From Sulfuricurvum sp. (GTDB lineage Bacteria > Campylobacterota > Campylobacteria > Campylobacterales > Sulfurimonadaceae): DNA of 64,000 bases. The DNA is taken from the NCBI GenBank assembly GCA_030693335.1, contig JAUYAU010000008.1:48967-112966 (forward strand), in the 5' to 3' direction. The notes below the pieces were generated by a model. It made no database searches and was not told where the DNA came from. It worked only from the letters and a program-made list of their open reading frames with translations. Made by a program: the position numbers and the translations under genes. This document shows, in pieces, positions 43,166 to 52,199 of the stretch (positions are counted from its first letter, which is position 1; every line of letters starts with the position of its first letter).

Positions 43166-44553
43166 TGATGCTTCCAACCGGTGCACTTGACTTTTTTACT
43201 GGACTAATAGGGCGTGAGAATGTATACAGCGATAAAGCCCATTTGATCGCGTACTCCTATGACGCAACCCGTGAACGTTTTGAACCTGATGCCGTTTTGT
43301 TTCCCCGGTCAGAACAAGATGTCAGTGATATTTTAAAATACTGCAATGAACATCGTATCGTTCTCGTACCTCGTGGTGCGGGAAGCGGGTTTACAGGAGG
43401 CGCACTGCCTGCAAACGGTGGAATTGTGCTTGGTTTTGAAAAACACATGAACAAGATTTTAGAAATCGACATGCAAAACATGGTCGCCATCGTCCAACCG
43501 GGTGTCATCAATATGGAGCTCCAGCGTGCTGTCGAAGAAGTAGGACTTTTTTATCCGCCTGATCCTGCCAGCCAAGAGTACTCCACCATTGGCGGAAATG
43601 TCAACGAAAATGCAGGGGGAATGCGCGCAGCCAAATACGGCATCACCAAAGACTACGTCATGGCGATTCGTGCGGTTTTACCCAACGGAGACATTATCAA
43701 AGCAGGCAAACGCACCATCAAAGACGTTGCAGGCTATAACATCGCGGGTATTTTGATCGCATCTGAGGGAACACTGGCGGTGACTACCGAAGTAACGCTC
43801 AAACTGTTGTCAAAACCTAAAATGACGAAAACCGCCATGGGTATTTTCCCAACGGTCAATGAAGCGATGGAAGCGGTCTATAAAACAATGAGCAGCGGTG
43901 TCACCCCTGTTGCAATGGAATTTTTGGATAATCTTTCGATCCGTGCCGTTGAGCAAACCTATCACAAAGGGCTTCCAATCGAAGCGGGAGCAATTCTCGT
44001 CACCGATGTTGATGGAAACCTCGAAGATGATCTTGATTTTCAACTGGGACAAATCAAAAAAGTATTCGAAGAAAACGGATGCAGTGATTTTAAAATTGCC
44101 CAAAACAAACAAGAAGCAGCCGATTTATGGTTTGCACGCCGCAATGTCAGCCAGTGCATATCGGTGTACGGCTCCAAAAAAATCAATGAAGACGTTACTG
44201 TACCGCGTTCAGCCCTGCCTGAACTGCTCGAAAAGTTCTATGCGATAGGTGATAAATACAATATTACAATCCCCTGTTTCGGTCATACCGGGGATGGGAA
44301 TGTTCATACCAACGTTATGGTCAATGGAAAAGATCCGGAACAAGTGAAGATTGGGTACAAAGCAATTGAAGAAGTTTTTCAAGCAACCATTGATCTAGGC
44401 GGAACACTCAGCGGGGAACATGGTATTGGTCTGTCCAAAGCTCCTTACATGTCTATGGCATTTACCCCTGAGGAAATGGCACTGTTTCAGTCCATTAAGA
44501 GCGCATTTGATCCCAACAATATTTTGAATCCTTTCAAGATGGGGCTTCACTAA
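43165..44553 (+). CDS. glcD: FAD-binding oxidase, glycolate/D-lactate dehydrogenase subunit GlcD-like
   Basis: 462 aa flavoprotein of the FAD_binding_4 family. The FAD region VPRGAGSGFTGGALPANGGIVLGF (about 72-95) and IGGNVNENAGGMRAAKYG (about 142-159) are clear, and the C-terminal HTGDGNVHTNVM and GEHGIGLSKAPYM provide substrate/FAD contacts. It would oxidise glycolate, D-lactate or a similar 2-hydroxy acid. No GlcE or GlcF subunit is adjacent. The ATG shares one base with the upstream stop (TAATG), so it is coupled to the PgbA-like gene. Confidence 0.88.
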   Translation: MMLPTGALDFFTGLIGRENVYSDKAHLIAYSYDATRERFEPDAVLFPRSEQDVSDILKYCNEHRIVLVPRGAGSGFTGGALPANGGIVLGFEKHMNKILEIDMQNMVAIVQPGVINMELQRAVEEVGLFYPPDPASQEYSTIGGNVNENAGGMRAAKYGITKDYVMAIRAVLPNGDIIKAGKRTIKDVAGYNIAGILIASEGTLAVTTEVTLKLLSKPKMTKTAMGIFPTVNEAMEAVYKTMSSGVTPVAMEFLDNLSIRAVEQTYHKGLPIEAGAILVTDVDGNLEDDLDFQLGQIKKVFEENGCSDFKIAQNKQEAADLWFARRNVSQCISVYGSKKINEDVTVPRSALPELLEKFYAIGDKYNITIPCFGHTGDGNVHTNVMVNGKDPEQVKIGYKAIEEVFQATIDLGGTLSGEHGIGLSKAPYMSMAFTPEEMALFQSIKSAFDPNNILNPFKMGLH

Positions 44554-44556
44554 AAA

Positions 44557-45417
44557 ATGAAAATCAAAGCAGCGATCAAACATCTGAAGCTTTTTGTTCT
44601 AATGATGTTTGATCGTGATATAACGCTTTACGCATCCAGCCTCAGCTTCTATACCATCTTTACCGTTGTCCCTTTACTTATTATCTCTTTGAGTCTCATT
44701 GCTAACGTTCCTGTATTTAGTGAACAGTACAGTAAAATCCAAATTTTTATTTTTGACAGTATCATGCCGGTTCAAACGGCTGCCATCGCAGGCTATCTCG
44801 AATCGTTTTTCAAAAACTCGGTTCAGCTGGGAGTTATCGGTTTTGCAACAATGGTAGTCTCTTCTTTGTTGTTTTTTCAAAATTTTGAACACATTGTCGG
44901 AAAAATATTTAAATCACAACAGCGTGGCATCTGGGAGTCCATTACCACCTACTGGACACTCATCACCCTCACCCCAATCGTTTTGATCGCTTCCATGAGT
45001 CTTGAAGCATACCTCCAATCCCATATGAGCGGGATTGCCCTCAACGCCCTCTCCCTTTTCCCCTTTTTACTGCTATGGGGAATCTTTTTTTTAGTCTATA
45101 AAATCGCTGTCAATGCCGACATATCTCCCAAAGCAGCCGCCATCAGCTCGTTTGTTGTGGCGTTGGTATGGGGAATGGCCAAAAACAGTTTTGTCCAATA
45201 CGTTTTTTACAACAAAACCTACGCGACCATGTATGGTTCGTTTTCAGCATTGATCTTTTTCTTTTTATGGATTTATCTCTCGTGGATCATTGTCATCTAT
45301 GGAATGAAATTATGCTATTTGATAAACCGCGCCTATCAACGTAGCGCTGCCCAGAATGCCCAAAGCCAAAAACGCGAGCTTGAAACGCATCGCGGCAATG
45401 GCCAGCACAATACTTAA
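44557..45417 (+). CDS. YihY/BrkB family inner-membrane protein
   Basis: 286 aa integral membrane protein with six hydrophobic segments. The family pattern is intact: ITLYASSLSFYTIFTVVPLLIISLSL (about 21-46), VSSLLFFQNFEHIVGKIF, and a C-terminal FSALIFFFLWIYLSWIIVIYGMKLCYL. The family was once called ribonuclease BN; its true role is not established. It starts 3 bp after glcD. The last 36 codons or so are hydrophilic (RSAAQNAQSQKRELETHRG) and overlap the convergent comEC gene by 108 bp. Confidence 0.87.
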   Translation: MKIKAAIKHLKLFVLMMFDRDITLYASSLSFYTIFTVVPLLIISLSLIANVPVFSEQYSKIQIFIFDSIMPVQTAAIAGYLESFFKNSVQLGVIGFATMVVSSLLFFQNFEHIVGKIFKSQQRGIWESITTYWTLITLTPIVLIASMSLEAYLQSHMSGIALNALSLFPFLLLWGIFFLVYKIAVNADISPKAAAISSFVVALVWGMAKNSFVQYVFYNKTYATMYGSFSALIFFFLWIYLSWIIVIYGMKLCYLINRAYQRSAAQNAQSQKRELETHRGNGQHNT

Positions 45418-46572
45418 TACCCCAGCAACCATTGGTATGCTCACTGTGTGCATATCGCCTACATTAAAAAGTGCCATTAAATAAGGGTCAAAAAGGTCCC
45501 CCCATGGCGTTAGATGCAATGCCAAAACAGCCGGGTAATAGAGATTAAAAAGCAGTGCCAATGGAATCGATCCTATATGCCAAAACCCAAATGTTCCAAA
45601 AATAGCCAATGAAATCGGAAGCATCACGAGATAACACCATATATGAAGAGCCAAAAATATCTGCCAAGGCTTCCAGTGTTCGTAATAGCGAACAAAAATA
45701 AAAATACTCAGCACTCCAAAAGAGGAGAACCAAAATCCCAATGCAAAAAAGAGTTTAGGGAAAAAAGCCAGTAAAAGACCTACAGCAATTAAAAGCGTTT
45801 GAAAAGAGATGATTTTAACCCCGCGATCGTACAAAAAGTACCCCACAGCAATCATCCCAAATGATCGAACCATCGGCGGTATAAATTCTAAAGCCCATAG
45901 ATAAAAGAATAACATCCCCAAGACAATGAAAAAAAGATCACGATTTCCATGACGATAGGGAAAATAACGATTTTGAAACCATCGATACGAAGGGCGTAAA
46001 AAGAAAAAAGCGATCAAACTCAGTACCCCAAAATGGTATCCGCTAATAGAGAGAATATGACTAAGACCCATCGCTCCTACGAGAGCTTGAAATTCTTGGC
46101 TCATCGGCGTTGCCACAAAAAGTGCTCCGTAAAGCTCTTTCATCGTTTCCTCTTCATGAACCAGCGCGATCGAACGATACCAGCGCTCTTTGAGACTCAA
46201 GAGTGGATAAACCTCATGAATACTTCCACGGGATCGAAACCCTTTGAGATAATCCAAAAAAGAAACTTTGGCCACTTGCAGTTCGACCAATACTTCTCGC
46301 CCTCTAAGATCACGCAGATTTGGGCTCATCACACATCGGCATAATGAACCATTATCCAAACGCAGTTTCATAGAGGTTTTGGGCTGATCGTTAATGAGCC
46401 GTACTTCTTGATCGATCACTTGGGCACGAACCAACGGATCATCAAAATGGGTGAAGTGCTTAAATTGGGTGTATTCCCAGCTCAAAGAAAGCGAAGCGAT
46501 TAAAAGAAGAAAGAGGACAAAGAAAGAGCCGCTTTTGCTATCGAAAAGCTCAACACTCTCTAATTTAGACAC
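45310..46572 (-). CDS. comEC: ComEC/Rec2-type DNA-uptake channel, short form
   Basis: 420 aa polytopic membrane protein with the Competence domain: LVGAMGLSHILSISGYHFGVLSL (about 165-187), WALEFIPPMVRSFGMIAVGYFL. It lacks the C-terminal beta-lactamase-like domain of full-length ComEC (about 700 aa), as in H. pylori ComE3. It would conduct single-stranded DNA across the inner membrane. The GTG start overlaps the dnaB stop by one base (TAGTG), so it is coupled to dnaB. The 3' end overlaps yihY by 108 bp. Confidence 0.85.
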   Translation of the reverse strand: MSKLESVELFDSKSGSFFVLFLLLIASLSLSWEYTQFKHFTHFDDPLVRAQVIDQEVRLINDQPKTSMKLRLDNGSLCRCVMSPNLRDLRGREVLVELQVAKVSFLDYLKGFRSRGSIHEVYPLLSLKERWYRSIALVHEEETMKELYGALFVATPMSQEFQALVGAMGLSHILSISGYHFGVLSLIAFFFLRPSYRWFQNRYFPYRHGNRDLFFIVLGMLFFYLWALEFIPPMVRSFGMIAVGYFLYDRGVKIISFQTLLIAVGLLLAFFPKLFFALGFWFSSFGVLSIFIFVRYYEHWKPWQIFLALHIWCYLVMLPISLAIFGTFGFWHIGSIPLALLFNLYYPAVLALHLTPWGDLFDPYLMALFNVGDMHTVSIPMVAGVLSIVLAIAAMRFKLAFLALGILGSATLIGAVYQIA

Positions 46573-48020
46573 TAAATGATCGGCATGGAAAAGTTATCAT
46601 CTCCCACATCCATAACTGCAGGTTTCATGTCGATACTTTCATACACAATTTGCGCCGCACCGAACGTTGGCTTATCGACAAAACGGGTGAATTTTTTCTG
46701 AAACATCAGTTTTACATGACCTGTAGGACCATTACGCTGTTTACCGATGATGATCTCGGCCTCCTCTTCCTCTTTTTCCACGTATTTAGAGATAAACTCT
46801 TTACCTGAGGCAATCGCGTCTTTTTCACGCTCTTTTTCCTCTTTATAGAGATACACATCATTTCGATAAACAAAGAGGATAATATCCGCATCCTGCTCAA
46901 TCGACCCCGATTCACGAATATCACTGAGCATCGGACGTTTGTCTGAGCGTGATTCGAGTGAACGGTTCAACTGAGAGAGGGCGACAATGGGGATTTCCAG
47001 TTCACGAGCCAGCATCTTCAGACCACGTGATATTTCACTCACCTCTAAATGACGATCTTTTCCACCCGTGCCGTTCATAATCTGGAGATAGTCGATGACG
47101 GCAAGTTCAATCTCAGGATGGCGGCTTTTGAGTTTACGCAATTTTGAACGAAGCTGATTGATGTTCAATGAACCGTGATCGTCCACAAAAAGCTTGCTGT
47201 GTTTCATCTTATCCACGGCATCATTGAGCCGCTTGTACTCCTCAGGATTCATATCCCCCAAACGCAAACGCTGCAGCTGTATCGAGGTCTGAACACTTAA
47301 CAGTCTGAGCATCAATTGTTCAGCCGGCATTTCCAGAGAGAAAAAAGCAACCCCTTTTCCCTTTTCGAGCAAATTTTGGATCATGTTCAGAGCAAAGGAG
47401 GTTTTCCCCATCGCAGGACGCGCCGCAACGATGACCAAATCCCCTTTTCCAAAACCGGTCGTCATTTTGTTGAGTTCTGCAAATCCCGTATCGACACCCA
47501 CCAAAACAGCATCTCCGCGTTCACGCATCTCTTGAATATAGGCCATCGTATCTTCGGTAATTTTTGGAGCATCTTTAAAATCAGTGGCCGTTGAGTTTTG
47601 GGTAATCTCATAGAGCTTTTTTTCCACCAAATCAACCACATCGGCACCGCAGAGATCTTCGCTCATCGTGACACGCTTTATCTCTGTCGTCAAAGTTAGC
47701 AAATGGCGTTTCATTGCCTTGTCTTTGATCTCTTGGACGTAAGCTGTTGTATTGGAAATCGGATTGGCGGTGAGAATATCAACCATAACCCGTTCATCAA
47801 ACTTTTGCCGTCCTGTCAGCTCTTTTTTGACAAATTCTTCATCAATCGGGAGATCACGATGGGCAAGCGAGAGCATAGAACGAAAAATCTCTTGATGTGC
47901 CGCGAGATAAAAATCCTCAGGCGTTAATACCGCCTCAAACTCATCAAATTGCGCAGGGTCAAAAATGATCGAGCTGAGGACTGAGCGCTCAAAGGCTAAA
48001 TTGTATAGCGATTCTTCCAC
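46572..48020 (-). CDS. dnaB: Replicative DNA helicase
   Basis: 482 aa hexameric helicase of the replication fork. The N-terminal primase-interaction domain (about 1-130) is followed by the RecA-like domain with Walker A ARPAMGKTSFALNM (about 199-212), Walker B LAVIDYLQIM (about 306-315), and LSQLNRSLESRSDKRPMLSDIRESGSIEQDAD. The start codon is GTG, one base after the ispG stop. No intein is present. Coupled to comEC downstream. Confidence 0.95.
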   Translation of the reverse strand: MEESLYNLAFERSVLSSIIFDPAQFDEFEAVLTPEDFYLAAHQEIFRSMLSLAHRDLPIDEEFVKKELTGRQKFDERVMVDILTANPISNTTAYVQEIKDKAMKRHLLTLTTEIKRVTMSEDLCGADVVDLVEKKLYEITQNSTATDFKDAPKITEDTMAYIQEMRERGDAVLVGVDTGFAELNKMTTGFGKGDLVIVAARPAMGKTSFALNMIQNLLEKGKGVAFFSLEMPAEQLMLRLLSVQTSIQLQRLRLGDMNPEEYKRLNDAVDKMKHSKLFVDDHGSLNINQLRSKLRKLKSRHPEIELAVIDYLQIMNGTGGKDRHLEVSEISRGLKMLARELEIPIVALSQLNRSLESRSDKRPMLSDIRESGSIEQDADIILFVYRNDVYLYKEEKEREKDAIASGKEFISKYVEKEEEEAEIIIGKQRNGPTGHVKLMFQKKFTRFVDKPTFGAAQIVYESIDMKPAVMDVGDDNFSMPII

Positions 48021-48021
48021 T

Positions 48022-49083
48022 TTAATCCTCTTCCTGAGCCATTTTTTCGACCTCTGCTACAAAACGGTCTACCAGTTCATGCTCATCCAAGCGTGCAACC
48101 ACTTCTCCTTTGACCATAACCAAGCCCGATCCTTTGCCATAGGCGATAGCCACATCCGCATGCTTCGCTTCACCGATGGCATTGACCACACACCCCATCA
48201 CCGAAATATCCAGCGGTTTTTTGATGTGCTTTGTCCGCTCTTCGATCACCGCAACCGCAGAAACCAAATCCGCTTCGATACGCCCGCACGTAGGACAAGA
48301 GATAATATTTACTCCGTCTTTTGCTGCACCACTGTCTTTGAGTATTGCACGCCCTACTTTGATCTCTTCTTCGAGTTCTCCCGTGATCGAAACGCGCATC
48401 GTATCACCGATCCCATCAAGCAACAGTGCCCCAAGACCAATCGCACTTTTAATCGTCGCGTGAAAAATCGTCCCTGCTTCCGTCACACCCAGATGAAACG
48501 GATAGTGGTTTTTCGGACGCAACATCCGATACGCATCAACTGTACGTTGGACATCGCTGGCTTTGAGAGAGACCTTGATATCGGTAAAGCCTAAATCTTC
48601 GAGGAATTTGATGTTGTATTCGGCCGAGGCTACCATACCCTGGGCTGTCTGACCGTAGCGCTGTTCAAACTCTTTTTCTAAACTCCCCGCATTCACCCCG
48701 ATACGAATAGGAATATTTCGTTGCTGACACGCTTTGACGATCTCTTTAATACGCGATTTTTCGCCGATGTTTCCGGGATTAAAACGGATACAGTCCACTA
48801 CTTCGGCGGCGATGAGTGCTAGTTTATAGTTAAAATGGATATCAGCAACCAGAGGAAGTGAAATCTGCTCTTTGATCGCTTTGAGCGCAAGAGCATCTTC
48901 TTCCTCAGGTACCGCAACACGGACAATATCGCATCCCGCAAAATGGAGACGATTGATCTGCTCAACCGTTGCATACACATCTGCTGTACGGGAATAGGTC
49001 ATTGACTGCACCGATATGGGCGCGTCACCACCGACAGCGACATTTCCGACATAAATTTTCTTGGTTGGGTATCGTGTTATCAT
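48022..49083 (-). CDS. ispG: 4-hydroxy-3-methylbut-2-enyl diphosphate synthase
   Basis: 353 aa iron-sulfur enzyme of the MEP isoprenoid pathway (GcpE). [19 protein letters not shown] at the N-terminus is diagnostic, and the cluster cysteines lie in ISCPTCGR (about 262-269) and [17 protein letters not shown] (about 294-310). On the minus strand TACAAT ends exactly 6 nt before the ATG and no Shine-Dalgarno is seen, so a leaderless mRNA is predicted. dnaB and comEC follow with almost no spacing, so one transcript is likely. Confidence 0.96.
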   Translation of the reverse strand: MITRYPTKKIYVGNVAVGGDAPISVQSMTYSRTADVYATVEQINRLHFAGCDIVRVAVPEEEDALALKAIKEQISLPLVADIHFNYKLALIAAEVVDCIRFNPGNIGEKSRIKEIVKACQQRNIPIRIGVNAGSLEKEFEQRYGQTAQGMVASAEYNIKFLEDLGFTDIKVSLKASDVQRTVDAYRMLRPKNHYPFHLGVTEAGTIFHATIKSAIGLGALLLDGIGDTMRVSITGELEEEIKVGRAILKDSGAAKDGVNIISCPTCGRIEADLVSAVAVIEERTKHIKKPLDISVMGCVVNAIGEAKHADVAIAYGKGSGLVMVKGEVVARLDEHELVDRFVAEVEKMAQEED

Positions 49084-49089
49084 AGGGTG

Positions 49090-49095
49090 ATTGTA
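49090..49095 (-). promoter_or_regulatory. -10 box ending 6 nt before the ispG ATG (leaderless type)
   Basis: GC followed by TACAAT on the minus strand, spacer CACCCT, then ATG at 49083. Confidence 0.55.
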
Positions 49096-49113
49096 GCTTT
49101 TAACACGTTAATT

Positions 49114-50958
49114 TTACGTAAATTCTATAGGGTCCATATCAATCTCCATCATCGGAGTTTTGACCGACTTGATAGCACGAATGAGTTGCGTACTTTTATC
49201 ACTGCGCAGTAAGATCTGGAAACGGTATTTTCCCCCGATCTTTTCGATGGGTGAAGCACCGAATCCCACCACCTCGATCGTAGAAACAGTGCCCAATTCC
49301 CTACTTGCTTCTTCCATCACCTCTTTTGCTTTGAGTCCGTTTGCATGGGAAAACAGCAATCTCGCGAGTTTTTTGCTTGGCGGATATTTCCCCTCTCTCA
49401 AACGCAGTTCATTTTGCAAAAACAGCTCATAATCGTCCAAATATTCTCTAAAAAAAGACTCGTTAAAACTTTGGACCAGCACCGTAGAGTCCTCTTTTCG
49501 TCCGCTTCGTCCTGCTATTTGAACAAGTAATGAGAGCGCTTTTTCTCGTGAACGATAATCTGCTTGTGCCAGCAAATTGTCAATCCCCATGACCACTGCG
49601 AGGGTAATATCATGATAATCATGTCCTTTTGAAAGCATCTGCGTGCCTACGAGCAAATCGATTTCCCGATTATTAAACGCTTTGAGGGTTTTAATCAGCT
49701 TGTTTTGCGTCGTGATTACATCGCGGTCAAACTGCGCCACCTTCATCCCATCCGCGATAGTGCACAAATGCTCAACCGCCTCAGCGGTCCCCAAACGTGC
49801 ATTGGTCAATTTTGAACTTTGGCATTTTGGACAAAGACGCGGTAGCACTTCGGTGTAATTACAATAGTGACACTTCAACGCTTTGGCATTACGATGCAAA
49901 CTCATCCCCACACTGCAAAACGGGCACTCAATCGTATAACCGCAACCATCACACATCATGTACTTGAAATTCGCCCGCGTAGGGATAAAAACAATCCCTT
50001 GATGATTTTCTCGATAATTTTTGACAATAGCCGCATCAATTGAGGGGGTCAATGCTTCCACAGAGGATTCAAATACAAAGGTACGCTTAGAGGTGTAATA
50101 CCCTCCACGCAAGCGAAAATAGGGATACTTGGCATAACTGGATAAACTGGGTGTCGCACTGCCTAACACTACAGGAATTTTGAGCATTTTTCCTGTATAA
50201 ACCGCCATATCACGCGCATGATAACGGGGACGGGATGAGGATTTATAACTCTCGTCATGCTCTTCGTCCACCACTATAATTCCTAACTCTTGTATCGGCA
50301 AAAACAGTGCCGACCTAGGACCCGCAACGATACGGGCACTTCCATCATAAATTTTTGCTAACGTTATTTTTTTTTGCTTGGGGGTCATTTTTGAGTGCCA
50401 AAGTACAAATGATTCCCCAAAGTGATGCTTAAAACGTTCCTCCATTTGAGGAGTGAGTGAGATTTCAGGGAGTAACAAAAGGGCTCGCTTTCCCTCACTG
50501 AGAATCTCATCCATACGCTTCATATAGATTTCGCTTTTCCCCGCACCCGTATCACCAAACAATAAAGAGACAGGATGTGAGCGGATAAAATCAAGAGCTT
50601 CGTTTTGATTTTTGGAAAGTGTGATATCCACATCAATAGCACTCTGTATTAACTCACTAAAATGTGTTTCCATCTCATACGGCACACATAAATTAAGGGC
50701 TTCTCCTAAAGAACACCCATAATACTCGGCCATAAATTGCGCCATTTTGATTTGAGTCGTAGAAAAGACAAAAGGGAGAACTTCAATGATAGATTGGGTT
50801 TTAAATGCAGGCTTATCAACACCATCTATAACAACACCCTTCATTTCCCGCTTACTAAGCGTAACTAAAACCTGCGTGCCGATTTCCAAAAGAGTGTTAC
50901 TATGATAGGTGAGTAATTCGAGAGGGGAGCCCAAAAGGGCAACTAAATAATATTGCAA
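49114..50958 (-). CDS. priA: Primosomal protein N' (replication-restart helicase PriA)
   Basis: 614 aa 3'-5' helicase that reloads DnaB at collapsed forks. Helicase motifs: FGDTGAGKSEIY (Walker A, about 133-144), VDEEHDESY, LGSATPS. The zinc region between motifs is intact, with four Cys pairs (CDGCGYTIECPFC and CHYCNYTEVLPRLCPKC, about 340-380). It is shorter than E. coli PriA (732 aa) mainly in the N-terminus, as usual in Campylobacterota. The start appears to be TTG at 50958 with only a weak ribosome site, 6 bp after the prepilin stop. Confidence 0.92.
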   Translation of the reverse strand: MQYYLVALLGSPLELLTYHSNTLLEIGTQVLVTLSKREMKGVVIDGVDKPAFKTQSIIEVLPFVFSTTQIKMAQFMAEYYGCSLGEALNLCVPYEMETHFSELIQSAIDVDITLSKNQNEALDFIRSHPVSLLFGDTGAGKSEIYMKRMDEILSEGKRALLLLPEISLTPQMEERFKHHFGESFVLWHSKMTPKQKKITLAKIYDGSARIVAGPRSALFLPIQELGIIVVDEEHDESYKSSSRPRYHARDMAVYTGKMLKIPVVLGSATPSLSSYAKYPYFRLRGGYYTSKRTFVFESSVEALTPSIDAAIVKNYRENHQGIVFIPTRANFKYMMCDGCGYTIECPFCSVGMSLHRNAKALKCHYCNYTEVLPRLCPKCQSSKLTNARLGTAEAVEHLCTIADGMKVAQFDRDVITTQNKLIKTLKAFNNREIDLLVGTQMLSKGHDYHDITLAVVMGIDNLLAQADYRSREKALSLLVQIAGRSGRKEDSTVLVQSFNESFFREYLDDYELFLQNELRLREGKYPPSKKLARLLFSHANGLKAKEVMEEASRELGTVSTIEVVGFGASPIEKIGGKYRFQILLRSDKSTQLIRAIKSVKTPMMEIDMDPIEFT

Positions 50959-50964
50959 TATATC

Positions 50965-51423
50965 TTAGTTAACTAAAGCAGAACAGTGCGTTCCAGAAGT
51001 ACATAAAAATGTGCCATTAGCAGAATCATAGGTGAAGGTATTATTTGCACCCATAATTTTATAGGTGTATGTAGTATTACTAGCTTTCATCCAATGCCCA
51101 TTACTATCAGCAGTCATAATCCCATACTGAAGCAAAGAACCATTTGCCAAGTTATTGTCATTATCATCAAAAATTACAACACCAGCTGTATTTGCAGCAA
51201 CTCCCTGATCAAGCGCAGCAATATAAGTACTATTTCCTTGTAATAATCGCCCTTGTCGCTCGCTCACAATCGCCGAACGTATTGCCGCAACATCAGCACG
51301 CCCTTTAGTAATTTGCGCATCATCCCGCGTTGCCGCAAATTTCGGAATAGCAATGGCAGCTAAAATTCCCAATATGACAATGACAAAAACCAATTCTATC
51401 ATTGTAAAAGCAAAACGTTTCAT
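50965..51423 (-). CDS. Type II secretion/type IV-like prepilin
   Basis: 152 aa. The N-terminal prepilin motif is MKRFA then FTMIELVFVIVILGILAAIAIPKFAATRDDA, with glutamate at mature position 5. The residue before the cleavage site is alanine, where glycine is usual. The globular part has ILGILAAIAIPKFA helix extension and two cysteines near the end (FLCTSGTHC) that may form a disulfide. AGGA precedes the ATG. It is a paralogue of the next prepilin and lies directly upstream of priA on the same strand. It could be a pseudopilin for secretion or competence; no assembly ATPase is in the window. Confidence 0.83.
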   Translation of the reverse strand: MKRFAFTMIELVFVIVILGILAAIAIPKFAATRDDAQITKGRADVAAIRSAIVSERQGRLLQGNSTYIAALDQGVAANTAGVVIFDDNDNNLANGSLLQYGIMTADSNGHWMKASNTTYTYKIMGANNTFTYDSANGTFLCTSGTHCSALVN

Positions 51424-51521
51424 AATCTAATCCTATTGCGCTGAGTTCTATGATTGACTTGCAATCCCAAAAATCAATTCAACATTTAAAGAATGCACCA
51501 CCCGAAGGTGACACAAAGTGG

Positions 51522-51935
51522 TTACGGAACTATACTTGTTCCACCAAATGAATAATTTTTAACAGTACCTGCAGTTGTTATCACACCATTCGCTATAGCT
51601 TTAGCGGTAACTGCAGTTAGTGTTGCCGCAGGACACTCAGCAGTAGCTGCTGCTAAATTGACAACACCGACAACGCCTGAACTTGCATTTACATCAGAAA
51701 TAGTGAAACATTTAGAAGCTGTATTTGCTTCAGAAATAGAATTAGTAGCAAAAGCCCCTTTTGCTGTATATTCTGCACCTAAATTCTGCAATGCTTGCGC
51801 AATATTTGTCATTTCTGCCGCAATTTTCGCATCATCACGTGTTGCTGCGAGTTTAGGAATGGCAACGGCTGCCAAAATACCAAGAATAACGATAACGAAG
51901 ATCAACTCGATCATAGTAAAACCAGAACGTTTCAT
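51522..51935 (-). CDS. Type II secretion/type IV-like prepilin
   Basis: 137 aa. MKRSG then FTMIELIFVIVILGILAAVAIPKLAATRDDAKIA is a canonical type III-length leader with glycine before the cleavage site and Glu5. The globular half is Ala/Thr-rich with a cysteine pair (SKCFTISDV and AECPAA, about 74 and 100). AAGGAGT lies 6 nt before the ATG. It shares almost its whole N-terminal helix with the 50965 gene, so the two probably arose by duplication. A 6-bp inverted repeat (AGTTAC/GTAACT, 51963-51978) lies in its upstream region. Confidence 0.85.
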   Translation of the reverse strand: MKRSGFTMIELIFVIVILGILAAVAIPKLAATRDDAKIAAEMTNIAQALQNLGAEYTAKGAFATNSISEANTASKCFTISDVNASSGVVGVVNLAAATAECPAATLTAVTAKAIANGVITTAGTVKNYSFGGTSIVP

Positions 51936-52127
51936 GGCTTACTCCTTATAAATAGAAAAAGTAGTTACACTCGTAACTCTAGTAGCATTATGAGCCTATT
52001 AATCTTAAATAACCATTAAGAACTTTTATCACATTTTATAATTCTCGTACCATCCCTCAAGCACAAATAAACTCTCTCATAAACTAATAATTCACTACTT
52101 TAATTCTCGTTTATAATTTAAAGGCGT

Positions 52128-52133
52128 ATAATT
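52128..52133 (+). promoter_or_regulatory. -10 box for pckA
   Basis: TATAAT preceded by GGCG, about 67 bp before the pckA ATG; AAAGGGA is the ribosome site. It lies in the 264-bp divergent gap with the prepilin, which otherwise is AT-rich with no gene. Confidence 0.5.
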
Positions 52134-52199
52134 CGCGCCATATTGTCACTTAACCTTTTACAGGTGTAGTGTATTGAGACATAAAGGGACAGCAATACC

